Below are positions 16,425 through 24,748 of a stretch of 41,369 bases of DNA, piece by piece. The position numbers were made by a program, and so were the translations under genes. The stretch's first letter is position 1. Every line of letters begins with the position of its first letter. The stretch comes from Lachnospiraceae bacterium UBA1778 (lineage in GTDB: Bacteria > Bacillota > Clostridia > Lachnospirales > Lachnospiraceae). The notes under the pieces are model-generated. The model did no database searches. It was not told where the DNA came from and saw only the letters and a list, made by a program, of their open reading frames with translations. The stretch lies in the NCBI GenBank assembly GCA_002315255.1, contig DCGM01000102.1, positions 2,501-43,869 of the forward strand, written 5' to 3'.

Positions 16425-17447
16425 TTACAGCAGTGCTTTTAACAGTTCCTCCCGGCTCTTCGGCGACAGATCCGCCGGTGCCACGTCAAATACCGTCTTA
16501 CACCCGAAATCGCCCCGAGCGCTCATCTTATAGACCGCCCGCGCCAATGCGACGAGCACGCTCCCCGTAAACTCGGGATTCGACTCAAGTTTTAACGAAA
16601 ACTCGATCCGCTCGCGGTTTGTCCGCGGCCGGTCCGTTCTCTCTGTCGCGCCGCCCAGTTCTTTGATTCTGCCGCCCGTCTCGCCGGTCCGGATCACTGT
16701 GCCGCCGTGCGGGAGTCCGCTATGCTTTTCGCGAAGCTCCTCCAGCGTGATAAAGCTGACCGTCGTGTCATACTCTTTAAAGTAATCCGGCATCTCTTTG
16801 ATTTCACGCTCAATTTGCGCCAAATCCGCGCCTTCTGCCGGAACGACGAAACATTCGCGCGTATGCTTCTCACGCGCCGAAAACGCCCTTTTTTCGCCTT
16901 CACGCGCCGATTCCAGTGCTGACGCGACCGGGACTGTGTATTGGCGGGCGTCGATCACGCCCGGAATCCGCCGGATCGCGTCCGAATGGCCCTGGCTTAC
17001 GCCGCGGCCCCAGAAGGTATCGCTCACGCCGTCCGGAAGCACCGCTTCTCCGTAAAGCCGCGCGAGCGAAAAGAGGCCCGGGTCCCAGCCGCCCGAGATG
17101 AGCGCCGTACAACCGCCCGCCATCGCGGCTTCATTGACACGCAAAAAATGCTCCGGAATCTTCGCGTGATGATCGAAGCTGTCGACTACATTGAAAGTCT
17201 GCGCGAGCGCCGGCGTCATTTCCGGAAGATCTGTCGCGCTCCCGCCGCAGATGACGAGAACATCGATCTCGTCCGCGAATTCTGTCACGCGCTCCGCGCG
17301 ATATACCGGCGCGCCCGTCAGCGTTTGAACCTTTTCCGGATTCCGCCGCGTGAATACGCCCACCAGTGAAAAATCGCTGTTCTGCGCCGCCGCGAGCTCG
17401 ACTCCCTTTCCTAAGTTTCCATATCCGTATATTCCGATTCGAATCAC
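16425..17447 (-). CDS. ddh: meso-Diaminopimelate D-dehydrogenase
   Basis: This 340-residue NADP-dependent dehydrogenase reductively aminates tetrahydrodipicolinate straight to meso-diaminopimelate, bypassing the acylated branch (DapD/C/E/F). The Rossmann motif GIYGYGNLGKGV is at the N-terminus. SGGWDPGLFSLARL, FWGRGVSQGHSDAIRRIPGV and VDSFDHHAKIP are characteristic of Ddh. The start is a GTG at 17447, placed by AAGGAG five bases upstream; a nearby ATG is followed at once by TGA and cannot be the start. It lies between dapB and lysA, so lysine and peptidoglycan diaminopimelate are made here by the dehydrogenase route. Confidence 0.96.
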   Translation of the reverse strand: MIRIGIYGYGNLGKGVELAAAQNSDFSLVGVFTRRNPEKVQTLTGAPVYRAERVTEFADEIDVLVICGGSATDLPEMTPALAQTFNVVDSFDHHAKIPEHFLRVNEAAMAGGCTALISGGWDPGLFSLARLYGEAVLPDGVSDTFWGRGVSQGHSDAIRRIPGVIDARQYTVPVASALESAREGEKRAFSAREKHTRECFVVPAEGADLAQIEREIKEMPDYFKEYDTTVSFITLEELREKHSGLPHGGTVIRTGETGGRIKELGGATERTDRPRTNRERIEFSLKLESNPEFTGSVLVALARAVYKMSARGDFGCKTVFDVAPADLSPKSREELLKALL

Positions 17448-17464
17448 ATTATCTCCTTAGATGC

Positions 17465-17488
17465 GATCAGGATAACCGCTTCCTGATC
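17465..17488 (-). other. Intercistronic hairpin between dapB and ddh
   Basis: An 8-bp perfect stem (GATCAGGA with TCCTGATC) with an 8-base loop lies in the 85-bp dapB-ddh gap. There is no T run, so it is more likely an RNA-processing or stability element than a terminator. Confidence 0.5.
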
Positions 17489-17532
17489 CTGCTTTCACAA
17501 GCGTCACATCGGCTCGTCTATTCTATAAGCCC

Positions 17533-18279
17533 TTACCGGTCTGCCAGCATGCTGTTCATATCATAAAGTCCCGCAGGCTTTCCGAGGAGGAACTCTGCTG
17601 CCGTAAGCGCGCCCTCCGCGAACAATGCGCGGCTGTACGCTTCATGCTTCAGCGTTATCGACTGGTTTTCCGTGCAGAGAATCACTTCATGTTCCCCGAC
17701 GATATTCCCCATCCGGACCGACGAAATGCCGATCTCATCCTTCTCGCGGCGGCATTGTCCGGAGCGGCCCACATTCGTATGAAGCTCCGGCCGCACCGAC
17801 TGAATGCCGTTCGCGATAGCGAGCGCTGTCCCGCTCGGCGCATCCAGCTTCCGGTTATGATGCGTCTCTACGATTTCGATGTCCGCGTCCTTCATAACAG
17901 ATGCCGCTTTCTTCGCAAGTTCAATGAGAAGCGCGACTCCGACCGAATAATTCGCGGAGAAAAAGAGCGGAATCGCGCCTGCCGCGCGTTTTATCATCTC
18001 GAGTTCTTCCGCCGTCTGCCCGGTCGTCGCGAGGACGAGCGGCAGGTGGTTAGATACCGCGAAATCGAGAAGCGCTTTTGTGGCGGAATGGTGCGAAAAA
18101 TCGATGATCAAGTCGGCTTCCGCGCTTGCCCCGTCAAATGAACGGGCGCACGGAATCGCCCCGGAAAAGCCGTTTAAATCAACTCCCGTCGTGATCTCCG
18201 CATCTTTATAGCCCTGCTCCGCGAGCCGAAGCACCTCCGCGCCCATATGCCCGCCGATTCCGGAAAGTAAAATCTTCAT
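17533..18279 (-). CDS. dapB: 4-Hydroxy-tetrahydrodipicolinate reductase
   Basis: This 248-residue enzyme reduces the DapA product to tetrahydrodipicolinate with NAD(P)H. The nucleotide-binding motif is GIGGHMG at the N-terminus. The active-site segment EIVETHHNRKLDAPSGTALA near 140-160 contains the conserved histidines, lysine and the D-A-P-S-G-T loop. FSANYSVGV precedes it, as in the family. Length is typical for Firmicutes. The ATG at 18279 follows AAAGGA. It is the second gene of the riboswitch-controlled lysine operon. Confidence 0.97.
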   Translation of the reverse strand: MKILLSGIGGHMGAEVLRLAEQGYKDAEITTGVDLNGFSGAIPCARSFDGASAEADLIIDFSHHSATKALLDFAVSNHLPLVLATTGQTAEELEMIKRAAGAIPLFFSANYSVGVALLIELAKKAASVMKDADIEIVETHHNRKLDAPSGTALAIANGIQSVRPELHTNVGRSGQCRREKDEIGISSVRMGNIVGEHEVILCTENQSITLKHEAYSRALFAEGALTAAEFLLGKPAGLYDMNSMLADR

Positions 18280-18299
18280 ATCAGGTCCTTTCTTCTATT

Positions 18300-18364
18300 C
18301 ATCCGCCAGGTTTCAGATAAAACCCTTCTGTCATCCATCCGACCAGGTTCAGATAAATCCTTTC
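18300..18364. repeat. Imperfect tandem duplication over the dapA stop codon
   Basis: Two ~29-bp copies (18300-18328 and 18336-18364) spaced 36 bp apart share CATCCG-CCAGG and TTCAGATAAA. The copy nearer the gene holds the end and stop of dapA; the other is a remnant that also keeps an in-register TGA. This is the same type of event as at the lysA 3' end. Confidence 0.8.
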
Positions 18365-19236
18365 TCCCTCATGATTCCGAGAAGTATCTTTTTATGCGCG
18401 TCTTCCATCGGCGTCAGCGGCAGGCGGAGATAGTCTTCGCCGAAGCCCATCGCAGCCATGGCGGCCTTCACCGGGATCGGATTCACTTCGGAGAACAATG
18501 CGTTAATCAGCGGGAGATACTCCTTCTGAAGTCCTGCGGAGCCCGCCACATCGCCTTCAAAGAATTTCCGACACATGCTCACCGTTTCCTTCGGCGCCAC
18601 ATTTGAAAGGACCGAGATGACTCCCGCGCCGCCCATCGAAAGGATCGGAACGATCTGGTCGTCATTTCCGGAGTAGATCGCGAGCTCGTCGCCGACGAGC
18701 GCAAACGTCTCGACGATTTTCGAAATGTTTCCGTTCGCTTCCTTGATGCCGACGATGTTCGGATGCTTCGCAAGCTCCACATATGTCGCCGGCTCGATTC
18801 CGACTCCCGTGCGGGAGGGGACATTATAAAGGATCACGGGCTTCGTCGAAGCATCCGCGATCGCGTTATACATCTGCACGAGGCCCTTCTGCGTCGCTTT
18901 ATTGTAGTAGGGCGTCACGACGAGCATCGCGTCATAGCCGACCGTGCACGCATACCTCGTCAGGTCAATCGCGTACGCGGTATCATTGGAGCCGGTCCCG
19001 GCGATCATCGGCACGCGGCCTGCTGCCTTTTCCGCTGCAAAGCGCAGCACCTCGCGGTGCTCTTCGTCCGTCAGCGTGGAGCCCTCGCCGGTAGTGCCCG
19101 CGATGACGAGCGCATTGATTCCCTGCCCGATCTGCCAATCGATCAGCCGCCCGAATGCCTCATAGTCCACTCCGTCCTTCGTAAGCGGCGTCACCAATGC
19201 CGTCGCTGCGCCTCTAAACACTAACTCTTTCTTCAT
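18349..19236 (-). CDS. dapA: 4-Hydroxy-tetrahydrodipicolinate synthase
   Basis: This 295-residue TIM-barrel aldolase condenses pyruvate with aspartate semialdehyde, the committed step of lysine and diaminopimelate synthesis. Signatures are GAATALVTPLTKDGVDYEAF, the GTTGEGSTLTDEEH active-site block, VTPYYNKATQKGLVQMYNAI, the YNVPSRTG tyrosine motif and the Schiff-base lysine in GIKEANG. The frame opens further upstream, but the ATG at 19236 is preceded by AGGAGGAG, and the upstream part belongs to the riboswitch terminator. It is the first gene after the lysine riboswitch, so it should be shut off when lysine is plentiful. Confidence 0.97.
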   Translation of the reverse strand: MKKELVFRGAATALVTPLTKDGVDYEAFGRLIDWQIGQGINALVIAGTTGEGSTLTDEEHREVLRFAAEKAAGRVPMIAGTGSNDTAYAIDLTRYACTVGYDAMLVVTPYYNKATQKGLVQMYNAIADASTKPVILYNVPSRTGVGIEPATYVELAKHPNIVGIKEANGNISKIVETFALVGDELAIYSGNDDQIVPILSMGGAGVISVLSNVAPKETVSMCRKFFEGDVAGSAGLQKEYLPLINALFSEVNPIPVKAAMAAMGFGEDYLRLPLTPMEDAHKKILLGIMREKGFI

Positions 19237-19258
19237 ACTCGCTCCTCCTAAACAAAAA

Positions 19259-19478
19259 AGCCGATGCAATGCATCGGCTAATAAATGTAAGTTCACTCCT
19301 GATACGCCTCAGGAAACCAACCAATCCATAGCTCTCCGCAAATGCGACAGTCGTGCGGATCTTATCCGAACGCCCAAGAAAGTCTGCAACGCTTTCTTTC
19401 GGCAAACACCCCTTTCCTCCGGACAACGGTTTAGCTTCCCTGTTCCGTCCGCAGTACTGATGGTGCTCGCGCCTCTAT
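19259..19478 (-). promoter_or_regulatory. Lysine riboswitch with terminator
   Basis: The ~220-nt leader before dapA has conserved lysine-riboswitch blocks on the minus strand: AGAGGCGCGAG near 19476-19466, GGAAAGGGGTGTTTGCCGAAA near the middle (19405-19385), and ACTGTCGCATTTGCGGAGAG near 19350-19330. It ends in a terminator stem (AGCCGATG with CATCGGCT, 19259-19279) followed by six T. By family knowledge, lysine binding favours the terminator and lowers dapA-dapB-ddh-lysA expression. The terminator may also catch read-through from the polysaccharide genes upstream. The aptamer was recognised by eye, not by a covariance model. Confidence 0.93.
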
Positions 19479-19506
19479 CTTTTAATTGTGATATTTAATT
19501 TTGGTT

Positions 19507-19536
19507 ATAGTAGCATAGGGTGGGCGGGGATGTCAA
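19507..19536 (-). promoter_or_regulatory. Promoter of the lysine operon
   Basis: On the minus strand TTGACA (19536-19531), an 18-bp spacer and TACTAT (19512-19507) with TGC before it as an extended -10 lie just upstream of the riboswitch. The -35 overlaps the stop codon of the GT2 gene. Confidence 0.75.
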
Positions 19537-20459
19537 GGAGGGGAAGTATCGTTTGTTTTCCGGGTTGATTCTTTCAATGCCTTTTTCAAGAGAATAAACC
19601 TGCTTTCCAAAGTTGTAAGCTTATAAAGCAGCTTTGCTAAAATAAGTTCGAAAAAATCAGCCCCATAATAGTATCTCAGTAAAAACAGCCGGCTTTTTGA
19701 AATCATCCTGAAAGGTTTTAACTTTCTATTTATATCTTCATGGTCGTTGGTGCGGTGAGCATGAATATAATGCTCATCCGTCAAAAGAACCGTCTTCATA
19801 TGCTTCTCTTTGAGTTTGATTCCTAGCAGGGTCTCCTCGCAATAAAGAAACAATCTTTCGTCATAACCGCCAGAAGCAAAAAATTGATTCGTATCCACCA
19901 TTAACATCGCACCTGGGACACAATCTACCGGAACGATTTTCTCGCTATTAATATACTCATCTGAATAATACAGGTCTTTTTTGATTCTGTCTCTGACATA
20001 TCTGGTTGTCAAAAACATCAGTTCTCGCTTCTCAGGGATTCTCCACGCGCGTATGCGGCTTGGCTCCCCATTAATGTAATGTTGTACTAAAGATGCTACA
20101 CAGATGTTTTCATCGCTTTTAAAAGCATCTATCATTTTTCCTAAAGAGTCATCGGAAAAGATAACATCAGGGTTTGCTATCAAGGCGTATCTGTCTTTTA
20201 GAACATCACGGACATACCGGAGACCGGCATTGTTCCCTGCGCCATAACCTCCATTCCATTCCTGCTCTAAAAGGATCACATCGCCTTCAATTGAATTTCG
20301 GATCGAAAGAAGCGAATCATCCGTCGATTTATTGTCAACAACAATAATCTTATGGATATTCTGATAGTGTGCTATCCTCTTAACGAGGTCGATTGTGGTT
20401 TTTGCGTCATTATAGTTCACGATAACGCATGAGCACTTGTCATTCATCCTGCTGACCAT
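19533..20459 (-). CDS. GT2 family glycosyltransferase (rhamnosyltransferase-like)
   Basis: This 308-residue GT-A glycosyltransferase shows VIVNYNDAKTTIDLVKRI and IIVVDNKSTDDS near the N-terminus, GGYGAGNNAGLRY near 70, ANPDVIF as the metal-binding acidic motif, and a later FLYCEETLLGIKLK acceptor region. The family includes dTDP-rhamnose transferases of O-antigen and capsule clusters, but the donor cannot be read. It should add a sugar to the lipid-linked repeat unit on the cytoplasmic face. It overlaps the flippase stop by 20 bp and is the last gene of the polysaccharide operon. ATGs at 20459 and 20447 are both possible; neither has a well-spaced ribosome binding site. Confidence 0.9.
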   Translation of the reverse strand: MVSRMNDKCSCVIVNYNDAKTTIDLVKRIAHYQNIHKIIVVDNKSTDDSLLSIRNSIEGDVILLEQEWNGGYGAGNNAGLRYVRDVLKDRYALIANPDVIFSDDSLGKMIDAFKSDENICVASLVQHYINGEPSRIRAWRIPEKRELMFLTTRYVRDRIKKDLYYSDEYINSEKIVPVDCVPGAMLMVDTNQFFASGGYDERLFLYCEETLLGIKLKEKHMKTVLLTDEHYIHAHRTNDHEDINRKLKPFRMISKSRLFLLRYYYGADFFELILAKLLYKLTTLESRFILLKKALKESTRKTNDTSPP

Positions 20460-21912
20460 TCCCTTTTACCTTATTCCGGATTTTTGCCAGAAGTCCCATC
20501 AGAAGCTGGTTTTTACGAAGAAGCAATAATCCGACATAACCGCTTACGCTCAACATTAAGATCACTACCAGCCGGATTATCATGTTCTCTGTCAAAAGCT
20601 TGGTTCCAATCGTGATGAGTATAATCAGAACCGCTCCTATAGAAGCGTCAAACAGATTACGGAGAACTGTTTTACTGTCTACATATTGTTTTAAATTCTT
20701 TACTCTGACCAGGCAGAAGATAAAAACAAATGCCTCTGATATTACTGTCGTAATGGCTGCGCCATTCTGGGAGAGCATGGGAATAAAAACCAGATTCAGG
20801 CCAACGTTGATAGCGGCACCCATAATCGTAGCTATCAGGTTATCCTTTTCTTTTCCGATCGATAAGTTCAGCACCGCGGTAACCAGACCGCCAAATATGG
20901 CAAAAATCAAAGCAACTGACAAAATCTGCAATGTCGGAACAGCGCTGGCATATTCTGCGCCGCCCATAATCATCACAACCTCATTCGAGATACAGATCAG
21001 TCCGACTCCTGCAGGAATTAACAGTAATGATAAGCTGCTGCATATCTTGGAATACAATTGCTTATATGAAGAATAATCCTGTTTCCCAATGAATGCCGAA
21101 AGTTGCGGAATAGTAACCGTATAAACAGCCGCCAGCAGAACTTTGATTATCGAGTATATTTTAACTGCCACCGAATAATAGCCGGCAACTTCATCACCTT
21201 TCATCCATCCCAACATAGTCATATCGAAATTAACATAAATTGAGATGGCTAAGGCATTAAAGAACATAAGGAGCAGCGGCTTTAAATGCTTCTTTACATT
21301 CGGATGGAGAGTGATTTTCGCCCTTACATATTTTTTTATATAAAACCAGTTCGAGATACAGATGACACAATTAGCGATGATGGAGAGAAACGCATATGCA
21401 TAGAAGTCATCAGAAGTCTTTACAAACAAAAAAAGAAAGATCATGGAAAGGAGCTGAATAAAAATGCTCCTGACCGTTATCATCATGTAGTCTTCATAAA
21501 GAACATTGATCCAGTCCATTCCTAGTGTGGAAAAAAGAATAGAAACACTTTGGAGAAGGATCAGCCATTCATATCCTTTAAACTTCGGAATAAAAGCTAC
21601 CGCCATAAACAGCAAGAGGTAAGCTATAGCCGTACTGATAATGTTTATCGAGAATACTTCGTTTGTGAACGATTGTAGCTCAGACTTATTCTCCCTCTTC
21701 TTGGCGCCTTCCCGCACCCCGTAGGATTCTACTCCCAGCATTGCGAACATAGAAAAATAGCTGACTATAGATGCACTATATGCCACTTTCCCGATACTTT
21801 CCGCCCCCAGTACCCTAAGCGCATACGGATATGTTATCAGCGGGAAAATAAAGCGGATAATGGATTTGATTGTGTTTAATACTGCATTAATGCCAATGTT
21901 CTTCTTTTTCAT
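20440..21912 (-). CDS. Wzx-like polysaccharide flippase (MOP superfamily)
   Basis: This 490-residue polytopic protein has about 12-14 hydrophobic segments and belongs to the polysaccharide-biosynthesis flippase group. The N-terminal stretch (FIFPLITYPYALRVLGAESIG, KVAYSASIVSYFSMFAMLGV) is characteristic of Wzx proteins. It should move undecaprenyl-linked repeat units across the membrane. The start ATG overlaps the polymerase stop (ATGA, 21909-21912), and its own stop lies inside the GT2 gene, so the three are coupled. A polymerase gene next door supports Wzx/Wzy rather than ABC-dependent export. Confidence 0.92.
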   Translation of the reverse strand: MKKKNIGINAVLNTIKSIIRFIFPLITYPYALRVLGAESIGKVAYSASIVSYFSMFAMLGVESYGVREGAKKRENKSELQSFTNEVFSINIISTAIAYLLLFMAVAFIPKFKGYEWLILLQSVSILFSTLGMDWINVLYEDYMMITVRSIFIQLLSMIFLFLFVKTSDDFYAYAFLSIIANCVICISNWFYIKKYVRAKITLHPNVKKHLKPLLLMFFNALAISIYVNFDMTMLGWMKGDEVAGYYSVAVKIYSIIKVLLAAVYTVTIPQLSAFIGKQDYSSYKQLYSKICSSLSLLLIPAGVGLICISNEVVMIMGGAEYASAVPTLQILSVALIFAIFGGLVTAVLNLSIGKEKDNLIATIMGAAINVGLNLVFIPMLSQNGAAITTVISEAFVFIFCLVRVKNLKQYVDSKTVLRNLFDASIGAVLIILITIGTKLLTENMIIRLVVILMLSVSGYVGLLLLRKNQLLMGLLAKIRNKVKGNGQQDE

Positions 21913-23174
21913 TCTTTTATCTTTGTTTTTGCATCCATATAACTGATGACTGCCAGATAGAACGGAACATCAAGTGCCCGCGACAGGTCAAAAATATTTA
22001 ACAACAAACATGAGGTAATCATATATACGATTAATGGCACGAGAAGCTCATACCCCTCCGTCCTCTGCCGGAATGCCCTTATGCATGTCCTTATTCCAAA
22101 GAAAAACAGCGTTCCGTATAGCGGGATGGAAAGGAGCCCAAATGTGAAAAAGCCTCCGAGAATTCCAATGTCAGTTAAATAGTATAAAACGGTTGCTCCC
22201 CAATAGGTGGTCGCCTTATATAAGAGCGCGAAGGCGGCGGGATTAGATGTGTCTAAAAGACCCAGCCCCAAAATGGCTTTCCTATCAATCATCAGATCCC
22301 AGAAATGAGAAATGGTCTGAAGTCTTGCCTCAGTAGATGAACCATACTGGGATGAGAGAGAAAAAGAATAAAGTACTTTTTCAAATGCACCGGAACAGAC
22401 AAAAACCATTGCCGCTACTCCCAGAAGAAGAACTGTGTTTCTTGCTTTTGTACTGGTACGGGCTAAAAAAACAAAAGCTATAGCGGCTGTAAAAACCATT
22501 GTCGCTAATTGGAATCTTCCCTTTGAAATAATGGCCATAAACAGGAAAAGGAAAAGAAGAGCCATCAAAGGAACCAGCTTTTTCTTCGATTTAATGGAAA
22601 GGCTGATATAAAATGAGAAGGCAAAACTAAACAGATACCCTGTGTCCAGTCTGATCTGCCCATCTCTCGTCCATCCTTCATATTCAAACAAAAGATTAGG
22701 AAACAGTTCAATCTCGAAAAAAGTATATAAGACCCAGCAAAGTGTTTTTATAAAAAGAATCACCAGCACTATTCTAGAAATCGTTCTACTAAAATCTTCC
22801 GTTTGACCTGCTTTGTAAAATACATAAATTATTGAAAAGCAAAAGAAAATATACAAATACGGAATAACAACATACAAAAGGCTCTTTGTCGAATAGTCAT
22901 ATGATAATTTAGTAAAAAGCGCGCTAAACATAATAATGGGAACATATAAAATCAAATAAAATGCTGCCGTTCGAAAGTATGCTTTTATTTCAGGGTGATT
23001 CCGAGTCATAAGTAAAACAAGAACCGCAGAAACTATAGATAACGCAGCAATTCCACCGCGGTATAACCACCCATGTTCCATAAAATGAAGGAAACCAAAA
23101 ATCCTTTGAAAACCAATAAGTAATACTACCCCGAGCAGTACACTTATTTTGCAGATTTTTTTCAAAGACAGCAT
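21909..23174 (-). CDS. Wzy-like polysaccharide polymerase
   Basis: This 421-residue membrane protein has about 10-12 hydrophobic segments, a long polar loop near residues 270-310 (SSQYGSSTEARLQTISHFWD) and low similarity to any fixed motif, as is usual for Wzy O-antigen/EPS polymerases. GLGLLDTSNPAAF follows the loop. It should join flipped repeat units outside the membrane. Support comes from topology and from position just before the flippase. AAGAGG precedes the ATG at 23174. Bases 23175-23574 upstream hold only a decayed gene. Confidence 0.8.
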   Translation of the reverse strand: MLSLKKICKISVLLGVVLLIGFQRIFGFLHFMEHGWLYRGGIAALSIVSAVLVLLMTRNHPEIKAYFRTAAFYLILYVPIIMFSALFTKLSYDYSTKSLLYVVIPYLYIFFCFSIIYVFYKAGQTEDFSRTISRIVLVILFIKTLCWVLYTFFEIELFPNLLFEYEGWTRDGQIRLDTGYLFSFAFSFYISLSIKSKKKLVPLMALLFLFLFMAIISKGRFQLATMVFTAAIAFVFLARTSTKARNTVLLLGVAAMVFVCSGAFEKVLYSFSLSSQYGSSTEARLQTISHFWDLMIDRKAILGLGLLDTSNPAAFALLYKATTYWGATVLYYLTDIGILGGFFTFGLLSIPLYGTLFFFGIRTCIRAFRQRTEGYELLVPLIVYMITSCLLLNIFDLSRALDVPFYLAVISYMDAKTKIKE

Positions 23175-23211
23175 GGTTTTACCTCTTAGACTAATAAATG
23201 ACTTTTAGTTT

Positions 23212-23400
23212 CTATTTCTCGTTAATAATTCTGTCAACAATTCCATCAAGCGAAACGCTATCATAGAATAATCTGCCCCCCCGCTCCGGCATATTTCCAG
23301 ATCTTACTCGGGGCACAATACAATGCGTTAATGGCTGATGTTCCATTCGCAGATATACCAGGGAAACATGATATGTCTATCGCTGTATCTGCCTATCGCT
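23212..23400 (-). pseudogene. Decayed glycosyltransferase remnant
   Basis: In the 400-bp gap between the polymerase and GT4 genes, one minus-strand frame translates as DISCFPGISANGTSAINALY followed by CAPSKIWKYAGAG and ends DGIVDRIINEK-stop at 23212. SAINALYCAPSKIWKYA resembles the donor-site region of capsule GT-B glycosyltransferases (commonly NALYCAPNKI-EYA). The upstream part is interrupted by stops and has no start, so this is a 3' relic. The remaining bases of the gap (23401-23574) hold a short 28-codon ORF starting at 23564 without further support. Confidence 0.55.
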
Positions 23401-23574
23401 TTTCCAAGTGTACGGATTATTCGTGGGTTGATCGTTCATAAAATGTCTGACTCATCCATAAGAATGGAAAGCTACTCTCTAAACAATCTGTTGTAGTTGA
23501 TGATACAGCGTCACATTCTGGTGAAGCATAATAACGATTTCTCCGTTTGACTTGTCAAACTGCATAGAATCACC

Positions 23575-24705
23575 TCATGAATACACTTTTTCGAACAATT
23601 CTGTCACAGACAAAACATCAAAGTCTTTTGAAATAATCTTGTTTGCAGCCCACTTTTCTTCCAGTGTAGGAATTGTAGAGTTCAAAACACAATCTGCCCA
23701 AGTTTTCGCGCCATCCTCAATCGGGAGCCGTCTCACAAGGCTGGTGCGCTTAATGCTTTCCGTAATAGCGTCTGATATAAAGCACGGGAGACCTGTTGCC
23801 TGCGCCTCAAGAACAGCTGTCGGAAACCCCTCATATTTTGATGGAAAAAGAAAAGCGTCTGACATAATGAGTTTTTCGTAAACATTTGAAATATTTCCGC
23901 AGAACACAACCTTTTCACTAAGGCCTATCGTTTTCACCTTTGCTTCTGTTTGGGCTTTCAGTTCTCCATCTCCCATGAGTAAAAGTATGCTATCAGGGTG
24001 AACTTTTACGATTTCTTTAAACACATCTATCAAATAATCATGGTTCTTTACATCTGAAAATCTGCCTATATGGGAGAAAACAAGTGTTTCTTCGTTTATT
24101 CCGTTAGAATCTCTCAAAGATTTTCTCAATCTGGCGGAATAAAGAAATTTGTCACAATCCACTGGAAGCGGAATAATCTGAACGCCCCGTTTTGACCCAA
24201 AAAGCCACTCCGCCGCCGCTTCTCCGCAAGACAGCTTAGTGGTGGTCAACAATCTCAAAAGAGGCCTAAACAGTTTATGTAGAACGACCAATGGCTTTGA
24301 TCGCCAGTCCGATGCACTATGAGAATGAACCACTATTGTCTTAGCCCCTGCAATCTTTGCGGTGAGAGCCATAATACAAGTAATAAATGCATTTTGCGTA
24401 TGAAAATGAACTGCCTTGTAAGCTCCAGCTTTAACGATTCCGTAAAAGTCCGAGATGCTTCGCCTAAATGATTCGGAGCGTTTTGTCATATGAAAAATAT
24501 TAGCGCCAAGTGCTACTGCTTCATCCTCAAATACGCCTTTTTCATCACCAAATACAGCGAAATCAAATTGAAACCGCTTACGATTGATATTGCGGTAAAT
24601 ATTCATTACCATTGTCTCTGCCCCGCCAACATTCAGAGATCCTAGGTTATGCAATATTCGAACGCTCCCCTCCCCTTGAGCAGAAAAGCAGTCAGCAGTT
24701 TTCAT
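23575..24705 (-). CDS. GT4 family glycosyltransferase
   Basis: This GT-B fold enzyme of about 376 residues starts with the acceptor-side motif ILHNLGSLNVGGAETMVMNI. The donor-side motif is EGFPTAVLEAQATGLPCFIS, with the E-x7-E pattern of the GT4 nucleotide-sugar site. It should add one sugar to the lipid-linked repeat unit; donor and acceptor are not readable. The ATG at 24705 is used because AAGGAGG precedes it; the frame opens at a TTG five codons earlier that overlaps this ribosome binding site. It lies in the polysaccharide operon, 43 bp after the previous GT4 gene. Confidence 0.92.
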   Translation of the reverse strand: MKTADCFSAQGEGSVRILHNLGSLNVGGAETMVMNIYRNINRKRFQFDFAVFGDEKGVFEDEAVALGANIFHMTKRSESFRRSISDFYGIVKAGAYKAVHFHTQNAFITCIMALTAKIAGAKTIVVHSHSASDWRSKPLVVLHKLFRPLLRLLTTTKLSCGEAAAEWLFGSKRGVQIIPLPVDCDKFLYSARLRKSLRDSNGINEETLVFSHIGRFSDVKNHDYLIDVFKEIVKVHPDSILLLMGDGELKAQTEAKVKTIGLSEKVVFCGNISNVYEKLIMSDAFLFPSKYEGFPTAVLEAQATGLPCFISDAITESIKRTSLVRRLPIEDGAKTWADCVLNSTIPTLEEKWAANKIISKDFDVLSVTELFEKVYS

Positions 24706-24748
24706 TCGGCCTCCTTGCAATCAGGCACACTAATCAATGCCGGATTCA

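Noticed and set aside
19214..19426. 70-codon minus-strand ORF before dapA
   Set aside because: It is explained by the lysine riboswitch and its terminator; conserved RNA blocks account for the sequence.
24706..24720. TTG start for the GT4 gene at 24720
   Set aside because: It overlaps the AAGGAGG that serves the ATG at 24705.
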